Source of the DNA: an uncultured Sphingomonadaceae bacterium
GTDB taxonomy: Bacteria > Pseudomonadota > Alphaproteobacteria > Sphingomonadales > Sphingomonadaceae
Direction: 5' to 3'
Length of the DNA stretch: 64,000 bases
Assembly: GCA_902806235.1 (NCBI GenBank)
Contig: CADCVW010000030.1
Coordinates: forward strand, 1-64,000
Shown here: piece by piece, positions 1 to 8,390 of the stretch
How the letters are laid out: each line of letters starts with the position of its first letter
Numbering within the stretch: the stretch's first letter is position 1
The notes under the pieces: generated by a model
The model's input: the letters and a program-made list of their open reading frames with translations, nothing else
What the model was told of the DNA's origin: nothing
Database searches by the model: none
Made by a program: the position numbers and the translations under genes

Positions 1-401
1 AACGGCCCGCCCGCGCGGCCGCCGGCCGGGCCGCCGCGCGCGGCCCCGCCGAAGATGCCGTCGAAGATGGAGGAAAAGTCGCCCCCGTCGCCGCCGAACT
101 CGAACTCGGCGCCGCCCGGCCCGGGGCGGCCGCCCGATCGCCCGCCGCCGCCCGCGCCGAAGCCGAACGGCATCTTCGGGTTGCCGTCCTCGTCGATCTC
201 GCCCCGGTCGTAGCGCGCGCGCTTGTCCTTGTCGGACAGGAGGTCGTATGCTGCGGTCACTTCCGAGAAGCGCTTAGCCGTCTCCGGCTTGCCCGCGTTG
301 CGGTCGGGGTGCAGCTCCTTGGCGAGCTTGCGGTACGCTTTCTTGATCGCCGCCTCGTCTGCGGTGCGCGCCACCCCCAGCCGTTGATACAAATCGGCCA
401 T
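1..401 (-). CDS. DnaJ-type J-domain chaperone, 3' end cut by window edge
   Basis: Only the first ~133 codons are visible; the gene runs off the left edge. The N-terminus is a J domain (about residues 3-68) with the HPD tripeptide at residues 31-33, which in this family stimulates DnaK ATP hydrolysis. It is followed by a Gly/Phe-rich linker ([20 protein letters not shown]) like that of DnaJ and CbpA. The start codon at 401-399 is the ATG directly before the J domain. It is divergent from pdxH with a 127-base gap. Whether it has a zinc-finger region (DnaJ) or goes straight to the C-terminal substrate-binding domains (CbpA-like) cannot be seen. Confidence 0.85.
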   Translation of the reverse strand, partial: MADLYQRLGVARTADEAAIKKAYRKLAKELHPDRNAGKPETAKRFSEVTAAYDLLSDKDKRARYDRGEIDEDGNPKMPFGFGAGGGGRSGGRPGPGGAEFEFGGDGGDFSSIFDGIFGGAARGGPAGGRAGGP

Positions 402-528
402 GCCCCGTCCGTGCTTCCCTGCCGTGCTCCGTTGCCTCGCTGCAACAGGCGCGGAGATGGGGCAAGGCGGACGGGGGAGCAAGCCTCGCGCGCTTGGCGG
501 GTGCGGCGGGCTCGGCCATAGGGAAAGT

Positions 529-1116
529 ATGACCGAAGACCCCCACGCGCTGTTCGACAGCTGGTTCGCCGAGGCGCGCGCGGCCGAGCCCAACGACCCG
601 GAAGCCATGGCGCTGGCCACCGTCGGCGCGGACGGCCGCCCGTCCGCGCGCATGGTGCTGCTCAAGGGCCACTCGCCCGAGCGCGGCTTCGTCTTCTACA
701 CCAACCTCGACAGCCGCAAGGGCCGCGAACTGGCGGAGCACCCGCGCGTCGCCTTGTTGTTGCACTGGAAGAGCCTGCGCCGCCAAGTCCGCATCGAAGG
801 CGACGTCTCGCCCGTCCCCGACGCCGAGGCCGACGCCTATTTCGCCAGCCGCAGCCGGCCGTCGCAGCTCGGCGCCTGGGCTTCCGACCAGTCGCGCCGC
901 CTCGACCACCGCGCCGCCTTCGAAGCGCGCTACGCTGAGATGGAGGCCCGCTTCGAGGGCCGGCCGGTCCCCCGACCGCCGCGCTGGTCCGGCTGGGCCG
1001 TCCAGCCCCATGCTATCGAGTTCTGGATGGACCGCGCCCACCGCCTCCACGAGCGCCGCGTGTTCGAGCGCGCCGCGTCCGGCGAGGGGTGGAGCGAGCA
1101 TCTGCTTTTTCCGTGA
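529..1116 (+). CDS. pdxH: pyridoxamine 5'-phosphate oxidase
   Basis: 195 residues, normal for PdxH, a cytoplasmic FMN enzyme that oxidises pyridoxamine or pyridoxine 5'-phosphate to pyridoxal 5'-phosphate. Family signatures are visible: the FMN-binding stretch [25 protein letters not shown], the [14 protein letters not shown] segment, and the C-terminal [25 protein letters not shown] block ending in LFP. The ATG at 529 is used because it gives the usual family N-terminus; the frame stays open further upstream to 400. The stop overlaps the likely GTG start of the next gene, so the two may be translationally coupled. Confidence 0.95.
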   Translation: MTEDPHALFDSWFAEARAAEPNDPEAMALATVGADGRPSARMVLLKGHSPERGFVFYTNLDSRKGRELAEHPRVALLLHWKSLRRQVRIEGDVSPVPDAEADAYFASRSRPSQLGAWASDQSRRLDHRAAFEARYAEMEARFEGRPVPRPPRWSGWAVQPHAIEFWMDRAHRLHERRVFERAASGEGWSEHLLFP

Positions 1117-2057
1117 TCTTCCACCCGCCCCACGACGACCGGCCGCCGCCCGCCCGCGCCGGCGTGCTGACCCAGCGCGCGGCGCTGATCAGCGTCGGCG
1201 TGGCGCTGTTCCTGCTGCTGCTGAAGACGGGGGCCGCCGTCGCCACCGGCTCCGTGTCCATGCTCGGCTCGCTCGCCGACACCGCGCTCGACGTGGTCGC
1301 CTCGCTGGTGACGTTGTACGGTGTCCGCGTCGCCGCCCAGCCGGCCGACCTCGACCACCGTTTCGGCCACGGCAAGGCGGAGGCGTTGGCCGCGCTGTTC
1401 CAGGTCGGGCTGATCAGCGTGAGCGCGGTTGCTATCGGCTGGCGCGCGGTGGAGCGGCTGCTGGAGGGCGGGGAGACGCGCGATCTCGAATACGGCGTGG
1501 GCGTGTCGCTCTTCGCCATGGCGACGACGCTCGCGTTGCTTGCCTACCAGCGCCGCGTGATCCGCCGCACGGGATCGGTCGCGATCCAGGCCGACCACGT
1601 CCACTACCAGAGCGACCTCCTGCTCAACGGCTCCGTGATCGCCGCGCTGCTGCTCGACGGCTACGCCGGCCTGTCTGGCGCGGACGCGCTGCTGGGCCTC
1701 GCCATCGCCGCCTGGCTGCTGTGGGGCGCGGTGCGCGCGTCGGGCCGGGCCGTCGACCAGCTGATGGACCGCGAATGGCCGGAAGAGCGCCGCCGCGCCT
1801 TCCTGCTCGCCGCCGCGCGCCAGCCGACCCTGCGCGGCATCCACGACGTGCGCACGCGCTCTAGCGGCACCCAGGACTTCGTGCAGTTCCACGTCTGGGT
1901 TCCCGCCGACTGGACGGTGGCGCAGGCCCACCGCGCGATGGACGAGGCGGAAGCCGGGTTGGCGGCGGAGTTCCCGGGGGTGGAGATCCTCGTCCACCTC
2001 GACCCGGAAGGGCGGATCGACACGGAGGTGGGGGGGTTGCGCGAGCGGCAGGATTGA
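1113..2057 (+). CDS. cation diffusion facilitator (FieF/CzcD family) metal transporter
   Basis: Inner-membrane protein of about 314 residues from a GTG start that overlaps the pdxH stop (GTGA); an ATG at 1089 in the same frame would add 8 residues. The predicted membrane segments and the metal site match CDF proteins: LADTALDV in the second helix (Asp56, Asp60) and ADHVHYQSD in the fifth helix (His and Asp), the DD/HD arrangement of FieF-type zinc/iron exporters. The last ~90 residues form the cytoplasmic ferredoxin-like domain ([19 protein letters not shown]). The exported metal cannot be decided from sequence. Confidence 0.9.
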   Translation: MIFHPPHDDRPPPARAGVLTQRAALISVGVALFLLLLKTGAAVATGSVSMLGSLADTALDVVASLVTLYGVRVAAQPADLDHRFGHGKAEALAALFQVGLISVSAVAIGWRAVERLLEGGETRDLEYGVGVSLFAMATTLALLAYQRRVIRRTGSVAIQADHVHYQSDLLLNGSVIAALLLDGYAGLSGADALLGLAIAAWLLWGAVRASGRAVDQLMDREWPEERRRAFLLAAARQPTLRGIHDVRTRSSGTQDFVQFHVWVPADWTVAQAHRAMDEAEAGLAAEFPGVEILVHLDPEGRIDTEVGGLRERQD

Positions 2058-2074
2058 GGAGCTCGCTCGACCCT

Positions 2075-2158
2075 GTCAGCTCAGAGCATGTCGAAAAGCG
2101 CCCCACGCTCACCGCGGCCGGCGCGTGCGGCCCGCCCTTCGACAACCTCGGGGCTGAC
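2075..2158. repeat. intergenic inverted repeat, family B copy 1
   Basis: The ends form imperfect inverted arms (GTCAGCTCAGAG on the left, CTCGGGGCTGAC on the right) and the interior carries TGTCGAAAAGCGC and CGCCCTTCGACAA in opposite orientation. The same pattern recurs at 16020-16105 and, as one half, at 61804-61830. It fills the gap between the CDF and PhzF-like genes and has no coding potential. Confidence 0.7.
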
Positions 2159-2194
2159 GGTTAGGGGCGAAGGGTTCGTTTTCAGGACTTGCTC

Positions 2195-3004
2195 ATGCCC
2201 GCCATTCGCTTCGCCCAGATCGACGCTTTCGCCGACCGCCCCTTCACCGGCAATCCCGCCGCGGTGATGCCGCTCGACGCTTGGCTCCCCGACAAGGTCC
2301 TCCAAGCCATCGCCGCCGAAAACAACCTGGCCGAGACCGCCTTCCTCCTCCCGGACGCGACCGGCGAGGCAGACTACGAGCTGCGCTGGTTCACCCCCGC
2401 GGTGGAGGTCGCGCTGTGCGGCCACGCCACGCTCGCCAGCGGCCATTTCGTGCTGACGGACGAGCCGGCGCGCGACCGGGTCCGCTTCCGCACGCGGCAG
2501 GCCGGCGTGCTGGAGGTCGCGCGCGGGGAGGGCGGCGCGTACCACCTGGCGCTGCCCGCCTGGAAGCCCGAGCCGCGCGACCTGCCGGAGGTAGAGGCCG
2601 CCGCCGGCGTCCGCGCGCTCGCCTCCTTCTGGCACCCCCAGCGCTACGCGGTGCTCGTGCTGGAGGACGCGGACGCCGTGCGCGCTGCCGAGCCTGACTT
2701 CCGCGCCATGGCCGCGCAGGGCGACCTGCTGACTATTCTCACCGCGGCCGGCGACGGGCAAACCGACATCGTGTCCCGCGCCTTTGCGCCCGGCGCTGGG
2801 ATCGACGAGGACCCGGTCACCGGCTCCGCCCACGCCGTGCTCGCGCCCATATGGGCCGAGCGGCTGGGCCGGCCGCGCTTCTCCGCCTTCCAGGCGAGCC
2901 GGCGCGGCGGGCGGCTGGACTGCGAGGTGGCGGGCGACCGCGTGTTCCTCGGCGGCCGTTGCGTCACGGTGATCGAGGGCGCGTTTCGGCTGCCGGGCGC
3001 GTGA
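2195..3004 (+). CDS. PhzF-family isomerase/epimerase
   Basis: 269 residues. The N-terminus (FAQIDAFADRPFTGNPAAVM), the ENNLAETAFLLP segment carrying the conserved catalytic Glu, and the C-terminal DEDPVTGSAHAVLAPIW signature place it in the PhzF family, a two-domain fold related to diaminopimelate epimerase. PhzF itself isomerises an intermediate of phenazine synthesis, but stand-alone relatives are common and mostly uncharacterised; no phenazine genes are nearby. The ATG at 2195 is chosen; a TTG two codons upstream is less likely. The stop overlaps the decayed gene that follows. Confidence 0.9.
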   Translation: MPAIRFAQIDAFADRPFTGNPAAVMPLDAWLPDKVLQAIAAENNLAETAFLLPDATGEADYELRWFTPAVEVALCGHATLASGHFVLTDEPARDRVRFRTRQAGVLEVARGEGGAYHLALPAWKPEPRDLPEVEAAAGVRALASFWHPQRYAVLVLEDADAVRAAEPDFRAMAAQGDLLTILTAAGDGQTDIVSRAFAPGAGIDEDPVTGSAHAVLAPIWAERLGRPRFSAFQASRRGGRLDCEVAGDRVFLGGRCVTVIEGAFRLPGA

Positions 3005-4258
3005 ACCTGCGCCGGGCGGCGCGGGACTGACCCGCGCGCCGCCTCGCGCTGCTGCTCCTCGTCGCCCTCGGCCTTCTCTCGGCCGCGGCCGGCGCGCGCA
3101 ACTCGCGGTTCGCCGAGCGCGGCAGCATCGACCTCGGCTCCAATCTTCGGGCGGCGGCGCTGCTTCAGCGGGAGAACCCTTACGCCCGCCACTTGGCCGC
3201 GCCCGACCGGACGTTGCCGGGCGCGCAGAACCGCCGCCTGCGCGACACCCCGGCGCGGCGCGGCCCCCGCGCGCCCGCCGGCCGGCCCGCGGCGCCCGGG
3301 GTCAACCCTTCCCCATGCCACCGGTGGCGCTGCCGTCGGCGTTGATGTTGTTCTGGCCGCTGAACGTCCTGCCCTGGCCCGCCACCAAGCTCGCTTGGCT
3401 CCTGCTCAACGGGCTGTTCACCGCCGGCCTGCTGCTACTCCTCGCCGCGCGCCGCTTCCTGTCCGGCGTCTCGGCCGCCGCCTACGTCGCGGTTGGTGGC
3501 CTGCTGCTGCTCGGCCTTCCGTGGCGCGTGGCGCTAGGCAACGGGCAGGGCACGATCGCCGCCTTGTTCTTCTTCCTGCTCGCCGCCGCGCTCGCCGACC
3601 GGGGCAGGGGCGTCTTCGCCGGGCTAGCGCTCGCCGCGTCCTTGGCCAGTATTCGGTTACTGGGGCACTGCTGCCCTAGTTCCTGTTCCGCCGCCGATGG
3701 ACCCCGCTGCTGGTCGTCGGCGGCCTGCACGCCGCCGCGACGCTCGGCGTCGCCGGGCACTTGGGCGAGCACCCGCTCACCCTGATTTGCTAGGCGATCG
3801 CCGCGGGCGGCGGCGAACTGCGCCTGGCCGGCTACCTCGACCTGCCGTCAGCCGCGCCCCCGGCGGCGGCCGCGGCGTTGGCGCTGCTCGCCGTCCACCT
3901 CGCCCAGCGGCGCCCGGCCGACGCGCGGCTGTTCTTCGCCGTCCTGTGCTTCCTGTCCGGGATCGTCGTCTACCACTGGCCCTACGACTTCGTCGCGCTG
4001 CTCCCGGCGCTACTCGTCGCGCTGGACCTTCTCCGGCGCGGCATGGAGCGGAGGCTCACGCTGCTGATCCTGCTCCCCGTCGCGCTGACCTGGTTTATCG
4101 ACGACTTGCTGCTCGAGCTCACGCCCTGGCTGGTCGCCGCACCGGACGGCTCCCGCCACCCCAATTAATACTTCGCCGCGCTGAATTGGTACGCCGCGCT
4201 CGCCGCGCTCGGCCAGCGTTGCCTGCGGCCTGCGCCGGCCGCGTCGCCCCCGGGCTGA
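3001..4258 (+). pseudogene. decayed polytopic membrane glycosyltransferase (GT87/DUF2029-like)
   Basis: The stretch reads as one protein spread over three frames. Frame 1 (from a GTG at 3001 overlapping the PhzF stop) gives a hydrophobic signal-like segment, a stop at codon 10, and an AALLQRENPYA loop. Frame 3 from about 3315 gives LMLFWPLNVLPWPATKLAWLLLNG and several membrane helices to about 3640. Frame 2 then carries further helices to 4258, interrupted by TAG after LLP and LIC and by TAA after DGSRHPN. The NPYA loop, LPWRVALGNGQ and LGQYSV match polyprenyl-phosphate-sugar-dependent GT87 enzymes. Several independent lesions argue for real decay rather than one sequencing error. Confidence 0.65.
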
Positions 4259-4300
4259 GCGTCGTCATACCGGCAGCCGGTCTGCGACGGGAACGCACGG

Positions 4301-4771
4301 CTAAGCGCCCCCGCCGCCCGCGCGCGCTTGCAGCGCGTCCAAAAGCGGGAGCTGGCTCCGCAGCATCATCTCCAGCGCTTCCGGCAAAGAGAACCACGCC
4401 GCCCGGTCGATCTCCGGAAAGCGTTCATAGCGCCCGCTCTTCGGCGGCCATTCCATCTCGAACTCCATGCTCCGCACCGCCGCGGGATCGAACTCGCCTT
4501 CGAGCGCAAAGACCTCCACCCATTTGCCGCCTGCCTGACGCACCCGGCCGAGCGGCCAGGGCGCGCCGTCGGGCCGCGTCCCCAACTCCTCCTCAAACTC
4601 GCGCAGCGCGGCGGCGAGGGCGTCCTCGCCCGGCTCGACCCCGCCCTTAGGTATCATCCACGCGCCCGCGTCTTTGCTGCGCCAGTAAGGCCCGCCGGGA
4701 TGCGCCAGCAGCACCTCCAGCGCGCCCGCGCGCCGGCGGTAGAGCAGGATGCCGGCGCTCAGTTGGGGCAT
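4301..4771 (-). CDS. NUDIX hydrolase
   Basis: 156 residues with a complete Nudix box (GGVEPGEDALAAALREFEEELG, about residues 43-64), the metal-binding and catalytic helix that cleaves nucleoside diphosphate-X bonds. The preceding GAWMIPKG and the tail segment RFPEIDRAAWFSLPEALEMM resemble the diadenosine/dinucleotide polyphosphate hydrolase group, so a housekeeping role on Ap4A-like or oxidised nucleotides is plausible, but the substrate is not determined. The start is MPQLSAGILLYRR, typical of the family. It lies downstream of mnmA on the same strand with a 166-base gap. Confidence 0.9.
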   Translation of the reverse strand: MPQLSAGILLYRRRAGALEVLLAHPGGPYWRSKDAGAWMIPKGGVEPGEDALAAALREFEEELGTRPDGAPWPLGRVRQAGGKWVEVFALEGEFDPAAVRSMEFEMEWPPKSGRYERFPEIDRAAWFSLPEALEMMLRSQLPLLDALQARAGGGGA

Positions 4772-4937
4772 CGAGATGGATGGGAGGGCACCGCATGAGC
4801 CTAGCGCGCTATCCGCCCGGCAACAAACCTTTCGATCTCTACCTGCTTCAGCGAGGGACGCCCGGCGCGGACTCGGCTTCGTCCGGGAACGGATGCGAGG
4901 TCCGGCCCGAACGCCGCGGCTCGTCGCCCGGTCCCGA

Positions 4938-6041
4938 TCAGGCGGCGGCGAGTTCGGCCGCGACGGTGCTTGCGATCCACCCGCCGCCGAGCACCCGGTC
5001 GCCGCGGTAGAAGACGGCGGCCTGGCCCGGCGCGACGCCGTACTCGGGCGCGTCGAAGCGGATGCTCCGCCCGTCGAACCGCGCGGGCGCGGGGCGGGCC
5101 TGCGAGCGGACCTTGACCTCGACGGCCTCGCCGTCGGCGTCGCCGAGCAGGTTCACGTCTTCGAGCAAGGCCGCGCGCACCGCCAGCGCCTCGCGCGGCC
5201 CCGCCACCACGCGGCGCGCGTTCGGCTCGATGCGCACCACGTAGAGCGGGCGCGGCTGACCGCCGACCTCCAGCCCGCGCCGCTGGCCGACGGTGAAGCC
5301 CATCACGCCGCGGTGCGCCCCGATCACCCGGCCGTCCAGGTCGACGATCTCGCCAGGCGCGTCCGCCTCCGGCCGGAGCTTGCGCACGACGGACGCGTAG
5401 TCGCCGTCCGGCACGAAGCAGATGTCCTGGCTGTCGGGCTTCGCGGCTACGCCGAGCCCCAGCTCGGCGGCGAGCTCGCGCACCGTGCGCTTCGCCAAGC
5501 CGCCGAGCGGGAAGCGGAGGTAGTCGAGCTGCGCCGGCGTGGTGGCGAACAGGAAATAGCTCTGGTCGCGCGCGGGATCGGCCGCGCGGTGCAGCTCGGC
5601 CCCGTCCGGCCCCGCCATCCGGCGGACGTAGTGGCCGGTCGCCAGGCAGTCGGCGTCGAGCTCGCGAGCGAAGCCGAGCAGGTCGGTGAACTTCACGCCC
5701 TGGTTGCATTGTACGCAGGGCACGGGGGTGCGGCCCGTTAGATAGGCGTCGGCGAAGCGGTCGATCACCGAGTTTCGGAAGCGGCTGGCGTAATCGAACA
5801 CGTAATGCGCGATGCCCAGCCGGTCGGCGACCGCGCGTGCGTCGCGGATGTCGCGGCCCGCGCAGCAGCTCCCCGCCCGGCTCACCGCCGCGCCGTGGTC
5901 GTAGAGCTGGAGCGTGACGCCGATCACCTCCGCGCCGGAGCGCGCGGCGAGCGCCGCCACGACCGAACTGTCGACGCCGCCGGACATGGCGACGACGATC
6001 CGGCACTGCGCGGGCGGGCGGGGCAGGGCGAAGTCGATCAT
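4938..6041 (-). CDS. mnmA: tRNA-specific 2-thiouridylase MnmA
   Basis: 367 residues. MnmA adds sulfur to U34 of tRNA-Lys, -Glu and -Gln in the cytoplasm, using ATP and a persulfide relay. The ATP pyrophosphatase loop SGGVDSS is at residues 20-26. The nucleophilic Cys is in QCNQGVKF (Cys112) and the partner Cys in [14 protein letters not shown] (Cys208), both conserved. The GHY and [15 protein letters not shown] segments also match. The C-terminal barrel ends normally. A tRNA-Glu(UUC) gene, one of its expected substrates, lies in this window at 36695. Confidence 0.96.
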   Translation of the reverse strand: MIDFALPRPPAQCRIVVAMSGGVDSSVVAALAARSGAEVIGVTLQLYDHGAAVSRAGSCCAGRDIRDARAVADRLGIAHYVFDYASRFRNSVIDRFADAYLTGRTPVPCVQCNQGVKFTDLLGFARELDADCLATGHYVRRMAGPDGAELHRAADPARDQSYFLFATTPAQLDYLRFPLGGLAKRTVRELAAELGLGVAAKPDSQDICFVPDGDYASVVRKLRPEADAPGEIVDLDGRVIGAHRGVMGFTVGQRRGLEVGGQPRPLYVVRIEPNARRVVAGPREALAVRAALLEDVNLLGDADGEAVEVKVRSQARPAPARFDGRSIRFDAPEYGVAPGQAAVFYRGDRVLGGGWIASTVAAELAAA

Positions 6042-6123
6042 CCCCGCCCCATACCGCCGACGCTCCGTCGGCGAAACCCGGCGGTTTACCGGTCTTTAGG
6101 GAGCCGCAGCCTATGGTGCCGCG

Positions 6124-6333
6124 GTGACCGGCGACCAACACCAGGCCCCCGCGGATGACCTCGGCCTCGCCGACTACCGCGCGCTCGCCGCCGGGCTCGC
6201 CGCGGCGCAGGCGGATAGCGCCACCGCGCGCGCCCAGCGCGGAACGCCGGGTGGCGCGGACGGCTGGCGGGAGGTGGCGGGAGCGCTGCGCGACCGTTTC
6301 TCGCCGCCCGCGGGCGGGGAGGGCGAAGCATGA
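6124..6333 (+). CDS. small hypothetical protein upstream of sciP
   Basis: A 69-residue frame from a GTG, acidic and Ala-rich (DDLGLADYRALAAGLAAAQADSATARAQ), with no recognised domain. Its stop overlaps an in-frame ATG of the sciP reading frame (ATGA at 6330-6333), which would allow coupling if sciP used that far-upstream start. The sequence is GC-rich enough that an open frame could arise by chance, and the opposite strand is also open here. Reported with low confidence. Confidence 0.3.
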   Translation: MTGDQHQAPADDLGLADYRALAAGLAAAQADSATARAQRGTPGGADGWREVAGALRDRFSPPAGGEGEA

Positions 6334-6434
6334 ACGGGGAGTTCACCGTCCCGTTTCAACCTTCGTTGAGCGCCGACGACGTAGCCACCGGGGCGGAAGA
6401 AAGCGGCAGTTCGCCGGCAAGCATCGAGGACCGA

Positions 6435-6731
6435 ATGTTACATCAGACTTTCAAGCCCGCGCAGGTGATCGGCCCTTTGGGAGAGCCGCTGACGCTCGAC
6501 AGCCTGCCCCCGGCCGGCACCACCCGCTGGGTGGTGCGTCGCAAGGCGGAGGTGGTCGCCGCGGTCAACGGCGGGCTGCTTTCCGTCGACGACGCCTGCC
6601 GCCGCTACGCCCTGACCGTGGAGGAGTTCGCTGGCTGGCAGCGCGCGGTGGACCGGTCCGGTATGCCGGGCCTGCGCGTGACCCGTATCCAGCACTATAA
6701 GTCGCTCTACGAGCGGCAGCAACGCTACTGA
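6435..6731 (+). CDS. sciP: CtrA inhibitor SciP (DUF1153)
   Basis: 98 residues from the ATG at 6435, preceded by GAGG at good spacing; the frame extends upstream to an ATG at 6330, but that added segment is low-complexity and not family-like. The core VIGPLGEPLTLDSLPP, RWVVRRKAEVVAAVNGGLLS, DACRRYALTVEEFAGWQRAVDR and GLRVTRIQHYK matches SciP almost throughout. In Caulobacter, SciP is a helix-turn-helix protein that binds CtrA and blocks transcription from CtrA-activated cell-cycle promoters. Its presence is strong evidence for an alphaproteobacterial host with a CtrA circuit. Confidence 0.93.
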   Translation: MLHQTFKPAQVIGPLGEPLTLDSLPPAGTTRWVVRRKAEVVAAVNGGLLSVDDACRRYALTVEEFAGWQRAVDRSGMPGLRVTRIQHYKSLYERQQRY

Positions 6732-6868
6732 GGCTGCCCGCACCGATCGATACATCGACGAAACGAGGAACCCGAGCGCCGTCCCGCGCGTCTTTATCCG
6801 CAGATCGCCGCACCGTGCCGTCGCTTCGGCGCTGAAGTGCGGGCGGCGGCTACAACGGAGGGACGCAG

Positions 6869-7141
6869 ATGAACATCATTATCGCACTTATCATCGGCGG
6901 CATCATCGGCTGGCTCGCCAGCATCGTGATGCGCACCGATGCGCAGCAGGGGATCTTCCTCAACATCGTCGTCGGCATCATCGGTTCGCTGCTCGGCAGC
7001 TTCCTGCTCGGCAGCCTGTTCGGCGCGAGCGGCAACATCCTGAACAACGCCCTCGACTTCCGCGTGCTGCTGGCCGCGCTGGTCGGCGCCGTCATCCTGT
7101 TGGCGATCGTCAACCTGTTCCGCCGCGGCCGCGTCCGGTAA
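6869..7141 (+). CDS. GlsB/YeaQ/YmgE-family small membrane protein (copy 1)
   Basis: 90 residues, nearly all hydrophobic, with three predicted membrane segments (IIIALIIGGIIGWLASIVM, NIVVGIIGSLLGSFLLGSLF, VLLAALVGAVILLAIVNLF) and a basic RRGRVR tail. The IGGIIGWLAS and GIIGSLLGSFLLG patterns are those of the transglycosylase-associated/YeaQ family, whose members are often stress-induced; the molecular function is unknown. ATG start follows a GGAGGGACGCAG ribosome-binding site. A clear terminator follows at 7164. Confidence 0.88.
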   Translation: MNIIIALIIGGIIGWLASIVMRTDAQQGIFLNIVVGIIGSLLGSFLLGSLFGASGNILNNALDFRVLLAALVGAVILLAIVNLFRRGRVR

Positions 7142-7163
7142 GCACGGCGCACCCGGCATCGAG

Positions 7164-7197
7164 AAAGGGCCGCCCCGGGATGCCGGGGCGGCCCTTT
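7164..7197. terminator. bidirectional intrinsic terminator
   Basis: AAAGGGCCGCCCCGG and CCGGGGCGGCCCTTT form a perfect 15-bp stem around a 4-base loop, with A-run and T-run at the two ends. It sits between the convergent YeaQ-like gene and the SIMPL-domain gene, so it can stop transcription from both sides. Confidence 0.9.
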
Positions 7198-7198
7198 C

Positions 7199-7948
7199 CT
7201 ATTCAAGTTCGTAGACCACCGTCAGTTGCGCTGCGATCCGGCTCTCGCCCGGCGCGATGGGCGGCGCGGACGCGGCCTGCACCGCCACGTCATAGGTCCG
7301 CAGCGACGGGCGCGGCCCGCCCGTGCCGTCCGCCTCGCTGATCAGCAGGATGCGTCCGACGCGCTTGCCAATCGCCCCCGCGTAAAGCGCCGCGCGCCGG
7401 CCCGCCGCCGCCAGCGCCGCCCGGCGCGCCTCGTCCAGCGCTTCTTCCGGCCGGTCGAGCTCGAAGCTTGGCCCGTTGATCTGGTTGGCCCCTTGCGCCA
7501 CCAGCGCGTCAAGGATTGCGCCCGTCCGCGCGATGTCACGGAAGCGCACGGTGACCTCGTTGGACGCGCGGAAGCCGGTGAGCCGCGGCGGCTGATTGTT
7601 CACGTAGGCGTAGTCGGGCTGCAGGCTCACCGAGCTGGTCTGGATGTCGCGGGCCTCCACGCCCGCCCGGCGCAGGGCGGCGATCACCCGCTCCATCCGG
7701 GTGCTGTTGCCCCCCAAGGCGGCTTGCGCATTCGGCGCCTGGGTGACGACCCCCGCGCCGATCCGCACCACGTCCGGCGTCCGCGTCGCCTCGCCGGTGG
7801 CGACCACCTCCAGCCGAGTCCGGCCGGACTCGGCGAAGGACGGCGCGGGCGCAGACGTCGGCGGCGCATCCCGCCCGCGCCCGCGCTGTGCCTCGGCCGG
7901 AGCGGCGAGCAGCGCCGCCCCCAGGAACAGCGCGAGGCGCCGCTTCAC
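7199..7948 (-). CDS. SIMPL-domain (DUF541) periplasmic protein
   Basis: 249 residues from a GTG that overlaps the stop of the upstream gene by four bases. A signal peptide (KRRLALFLGAALLAAPAEAQ, about residues 2-22) implies export. The rest is one SIMPL/DUF541 domain: LEVVATGEATRTPDVVRIGAGV, RVIAALRRAGVEARDIQTSSVSLQPDY, FRASNEVTVRFRD and [25 protein letters not shown] are typical. Family members are periplasmic or outer-membrane-associated (BP26/OMP28, YggE) and linked to oxidative stress, with no defined biochemical activity. Cotranscribed with the small membrane protein upstream. Confidence 0.87.
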   Translation of the reverse strand: MKRRLALFLGAALLAAPAEAQRGRGRDAPPTSAPAPSFAESGRTRLEVVATGEATRTPDVVRIGAGVVTQAPNAQAALGGNSTRMERVIAALRRAGVEARDIQTSSVSLQPDYAYVNNQPPRLTGFRASNEVTVRFRDIARTGAILDALVAQGANQINGPSFELDRPEEALDEARRAALAAAGRRAALYAGAIGKRVGRILLISEADGTGGPRPSLRTYDVAVQAASAPPIAPGESRIAAQLTVVYELE

Positions 7949-8211
7949 CGGACGCGGTTCCGCCGGCCAACGAATATCCGGTACAGCGACAGCAGGATCA
8001 AGGCGCCGACGAATGACCCGACCCAGCCCGCGCCGTCGCCGCGGAAGCCGAGCAGCGAGCCGAGGAAGCCCATCAACAGCGCGCCCGCGATGCCGAGCAG
8101 GATGGTGACGATGATCCCGCCCGGGTCCTTGCCCGGCATGACGAGCTTGGCGAGCCCGCCCATGATGCCTCCGACAATGATCCAACCGAGCCAGCTTCCA
8201 CCTTCGAGCAT
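7945..8211 (-). CDS. GlsB/YeaQ/YmgE-family small membrane protein (copy 2)
   Basis: 88 residues from the ATG at 8211 (MLEGGSWLGWIIVGG), preceded by a GGGAGAG ribosome-binding site; an in-frame extension upstream is hydrophilic and unlikely. Three hydrophobic segments (WLGWIIVGGIMGGLAKLVM, GIIVTILLGIAGALLMGFLG, WVGSFVGALILLSLYRIF) and the PGKDPGGI loop are standard for the family. Its stop overlaps the GTG of the SIMPL-domain gene, so the pair is translationally coupled. A second family member lies only ~0.8 kb away on the other strand. Confidence 0.88.
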   Translation of the reverse strand: MLEGGSWLGWIIVGGIMGGLAKLVMPGKDPGGIIVTILLGIAGALLMGFLGSLLGFRGDGAGWVGSFVGALILLSLYRIFVGRRNRVR

Positions 8212-8313
8212 GTGTTCTCTCCCTGTTGCGGGCGGCCCGTCGCCGTCCCACCTCGCTTCACAACGCCGGGCCGGGCGGAAGGCTGCGGAGCTGCCCTCGC
8301 CGCGCTCAGGCGC

Positions 8314-8342
8314 TTGCGGCAAGTGCCATAGTGGCATAATAC
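8314..8342 (+). promoter_or_regulatory. predicted promoter of RND efflux operon with palindrome in spacer
   Basis: TTGCGG (8314-8319) and TAATAC (8337-8342) are separated by 17 bases, a good sigma-70-type match 48 bases before the adaptor start. The spacer contains TGCCATAGTGGCA (8324-8336), a 5-bp-arm palindrome placed where a repressor would block RNA polymerase. The promoter is inferred from sequence only. Confidence 0.55.
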
Positions 8343-8390
8343 AGTGCTCGCGGGCGGGGGGCCCGCGTTTTGTTTAGAGCGAGCCCATTC

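Noticed and set aside
2195..3004. PhzF-like gene as evidence for phenazine synthesis
   Set aside because: No other phz genes are present; stand-alone PhzF relatives are common in bacteria that make no phenazines.
4774..5010. Plus-strand frame starting near 4795 (MSLARYPPGNKPFDLYLL) in the NUDIX-mnmA gap
   Set aside because: The first ~20 residues look protein-like but the frame soon enters the antisense of mnmA and has no family match; too little to call a gene.
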